A DNA stretch of 64,000 nt from NCBI RefSeq assembly GCF_014490035.1, contig NZ_CP061008.1, positions 3,596,001-3,660,000 of the forward strand. The letters are read 5' to 3'. This stretch comes from Achromobacter xylosoxidans (GTDB lineage: Bacteria > Pseudomonadota > Gammaproteobacteria > Burkholderiales > Burkholderiaceae_B). Shown here piece by piece: positions 62,799 through 64,000 of this stretch. The position numbers and the translations under genes were made by a program. The notes beneath the pieces are model-generated. The model was not told the origin of the DNA. It saw nothing but the letters and a program-made list of their open reading frames with translations, and did not search any database. The stretch's first letter is position 1, and each line of letters starts with the position of its first letter.

Positions 62799-64000
62799 CT
62801 AGAAGATCTCGGGTTCGGGTACGGGTGCGCCGAAAGCGGTTTCCAGGAAATCGAAATCGCAGCCGTCGTTGGCTTGGAGGATGTGCTTCGAGTACATCCA
62901 GCCGTAGCCGCGCTCGTAGCGCCTGGGCGGCGGCGTCCAGGCGGCGCGGCGCGCGGCCAGCTCGTCGTCGCTGACGTTCAGGTGGATGCTGCGCGCGGGC
63001 ACGTCCACGGTGATCAGGTCGCCCGTTTTTACCAGGGCCAGCGGGCCGCCGATATAGCTTTCCGGCGCCACGTGCAGGATGCAGGCGCCGTAGCTGGTGC
63101 CGCTCATGCGCGCGTCGGACAGGCGCAGCATGTCGCGCACGCCCTGCTTCACCAGCTTGGTCGGGATGGGCAGCATGCCCCACTCCGGCATGCCGGGACC
63201 GCCCTGCGGTCCGGCATTGCGCAGGATCATGATGTGGTCGGCGGTGACGTCCAGGTTCTCGTCGTCCACCGTGGCCTTCATGCTGGGGTAATCGTCGAAC
63301 ACCAGGGCCGGGCCGGTATGCCGCAGGTACTGCGGCGCGCATGCGCTGGGCTTGATGACGCAGCCGTCCGGCGCGATATTGCCGCGCAGCACTGCCAGCG
63401 CGCCTTCGTCGTAGATGGCCTGGTCCAGCGGGCGGATCACGTCGTCGTTGTAGACTTCGGCGCCGGCGATGTTCTCGCCCAGCGTCTTGCCGGTGACGGT
63501 CATGGCGGACGGATCCAGATGGTCTTGCAGCCGCGACATCAGCGCCGGCAGCCCGCCCGCGTAGAAGAAGTCTTCCATCAGATAGGTGTCGCCGCTGGGC
63601 CGGATGTTGGCGATCACCGGCACCTTGCGGCTGGCGGCGTCGAAATCGTCCAGTCCCACGGCGCAGCCGGCGCGGCGCGACATGGCGACCAGGTGCACGA
63701 TGGCGTTGGTTGAGCAGCCCATGGCCATGGCCACGTTGATGGCGTTCTTGAAGGACGCCAGGCTCAGGATGCGCTGCGGCGTCAGGTCTTCCCAGACCAT
63801 CTCCACCACGCGCCGGCCGCATTCGGCCGACATGCGCATGTGGTTGACGTCCGCCGCCGGGATCGAGGATGCGCCCGGCAGCGTCATGCCTATGGCTTCG
63901 GCGATGGCGGTCATGGTACTGGCGGTGCCCATGGTCATGCAGGTGCCGTAGCTGCGGGCGATGCCGCCCTCGACCTCGGTCCATTGCTCCTGCGTGATCT
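62799..64000 (-). CDS. IlvD/Edd-family dehydratase, C-terminal part
   Basis: The last 400 residues of a dehydratase whose start lies beyond the window. Two cluster-ligand cysteines are visible in RSYGTCMTMGTAST and MAMGCSTNAIVHL, indicating an iron-sulfur sugar-acid or dihydroxy-acid dehydratase; the PGASSIPAADVNH segment resembles arabinonate/xylonate-type enzymes more than biosynthetic IlvD. Followed by the RraA-like aldolase and Bug genes, it suggests dehydration of an aldonate to a 2-keto-3-deoxy acid and later cleavage. Confidence 0.9.
   Translation of the reverse strand, partial: ITQEQWTEVEGGIARSYGTCMTMGTASTMTAIAEAIGMTLPGASSIPAADVNHMRMSAECGRRVVEMVWEDLTPQRILSLASFKNAINVAMAMGCSTNAIVHLVAMSRRAGCAVGLDDFDAASRKVPVIANIRPSGDTYLMEDFFYAGGLPALMSRLQDHLDPSAMTVTGKTLGENIAGAEVYNDDVIRPLDQAIYDEGALAVLRGNIAPDGCVIKPSACAPQYLRHTGPALVFDDYPSMKATVDDENLDVTADHIMILRNAGPQGGPGMPEWGMLPIPTKLVKQGVRDMLRLSDARMSGTSYGACILHVAPESYIGGPLALVKTGDLITVDVPARSIHLNVSDDELAARRAAWTPPPRRYERGYGWMYSKHILQANDGCDFDFLETAFGAPVPEPEIF

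Overview
The window is high-GC DNA with dense gene packing. It carries seven Bug-family (TctC-like) periplasmic binding protein genes, many LysR regulators and small catabolic operons. This points to a betaproteobacterium of the Alcaligenaceae (Achromobacter/Bordetella type). That assignment rests on gene content and style, not on a marker gene. I see no rRNA, tRNA, CRISPR array, insertion sequence or prophage.

Layout. 1-3.9 kb: end of a Bug gene and a class II aldolase, converging with a ThDP enzyme that has a divergent LysR. 3.9-5.1 kb: a Fic protein whose auto-inhibitory glutamate is replaced by alanine. 5.2-8.9 kb: a small exported Cys/Pro-rich protein, then a Bug gene divergent from 5-dehydro-4-deoxyglucarate dehydratase (kdgD) across a region with two inverted 13-bp operator copies. 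8.9-13.3 kb: biosynthetic threonine deaminase (ilvA) behind an Ile-rich leader peptide and attenuator, and a monomeric NADP isocitrate dehydrogenase. 13.3-20.2 kb: DedA, an ArnT-type glycosyltransferase, a FetAB-like exporter and a polar amino-acid ABC transporter.

20.3-31.2 kb: a nine-gene, one-strand catabolic operon (benzoylformate-decarboxylase-like ThDP enzyme, SDR lacking its catalytic residues, Asp-box propeller, VOC protein, DUF1185 protein, alpha/beta hydrolase, MhpA-type hydroxylase, sulfatase, Bug) with a divergent IclR regulator. Hydroxylase, VOC dioxygenase-like protein and hydrolase together suggest an uncharacterised meta-cleavage route for an aromatic, possibly sulfated, substrate. 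31.2-37.5 kb: a TlpA thioredoxin, then acyl-CoA ligase, MFS transporter, thiolase-like protein and DUF35 protein (a possible Ltp2/ChsH2-type retro-aldolase pair) with a divergent LysR. 37.5-43 kb: argC/LysR, ClC channel/MarR and an HPP-CBS membrane protein.

43-47.2 kb: a histidine kinase, a FixJ-type regulator and an exported HbpS/GlcG-family protein. An identical 16-bp palindrome precedes both the kinase and the HbpS-like gene, which suggests a self-contained heme/redox signalling unit. An unknown protein with a possible PD-(D/E)XK core follows. 47.2-51.3 kb: an accessory patch of small enzymes (VOC, YdeI, macrodomain, esterase, GNAT) with two gene remnants and an AT-rich small membrane protein gene.

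51.4-58.8 kb: acyl-CoA dehydrogenase, Bug and CoA-transferase behind two tandem LysR genes, a Bug gene facing a CatR-type LysR, and a GntR regulator. 59-64 kb: a sugar-acid module in which DHDPS-family enzyme plus Bug (forward) converge on Bug, RraA-like aldolase and IlvD/Edd dehydratase (reverse, cut by the window edge).
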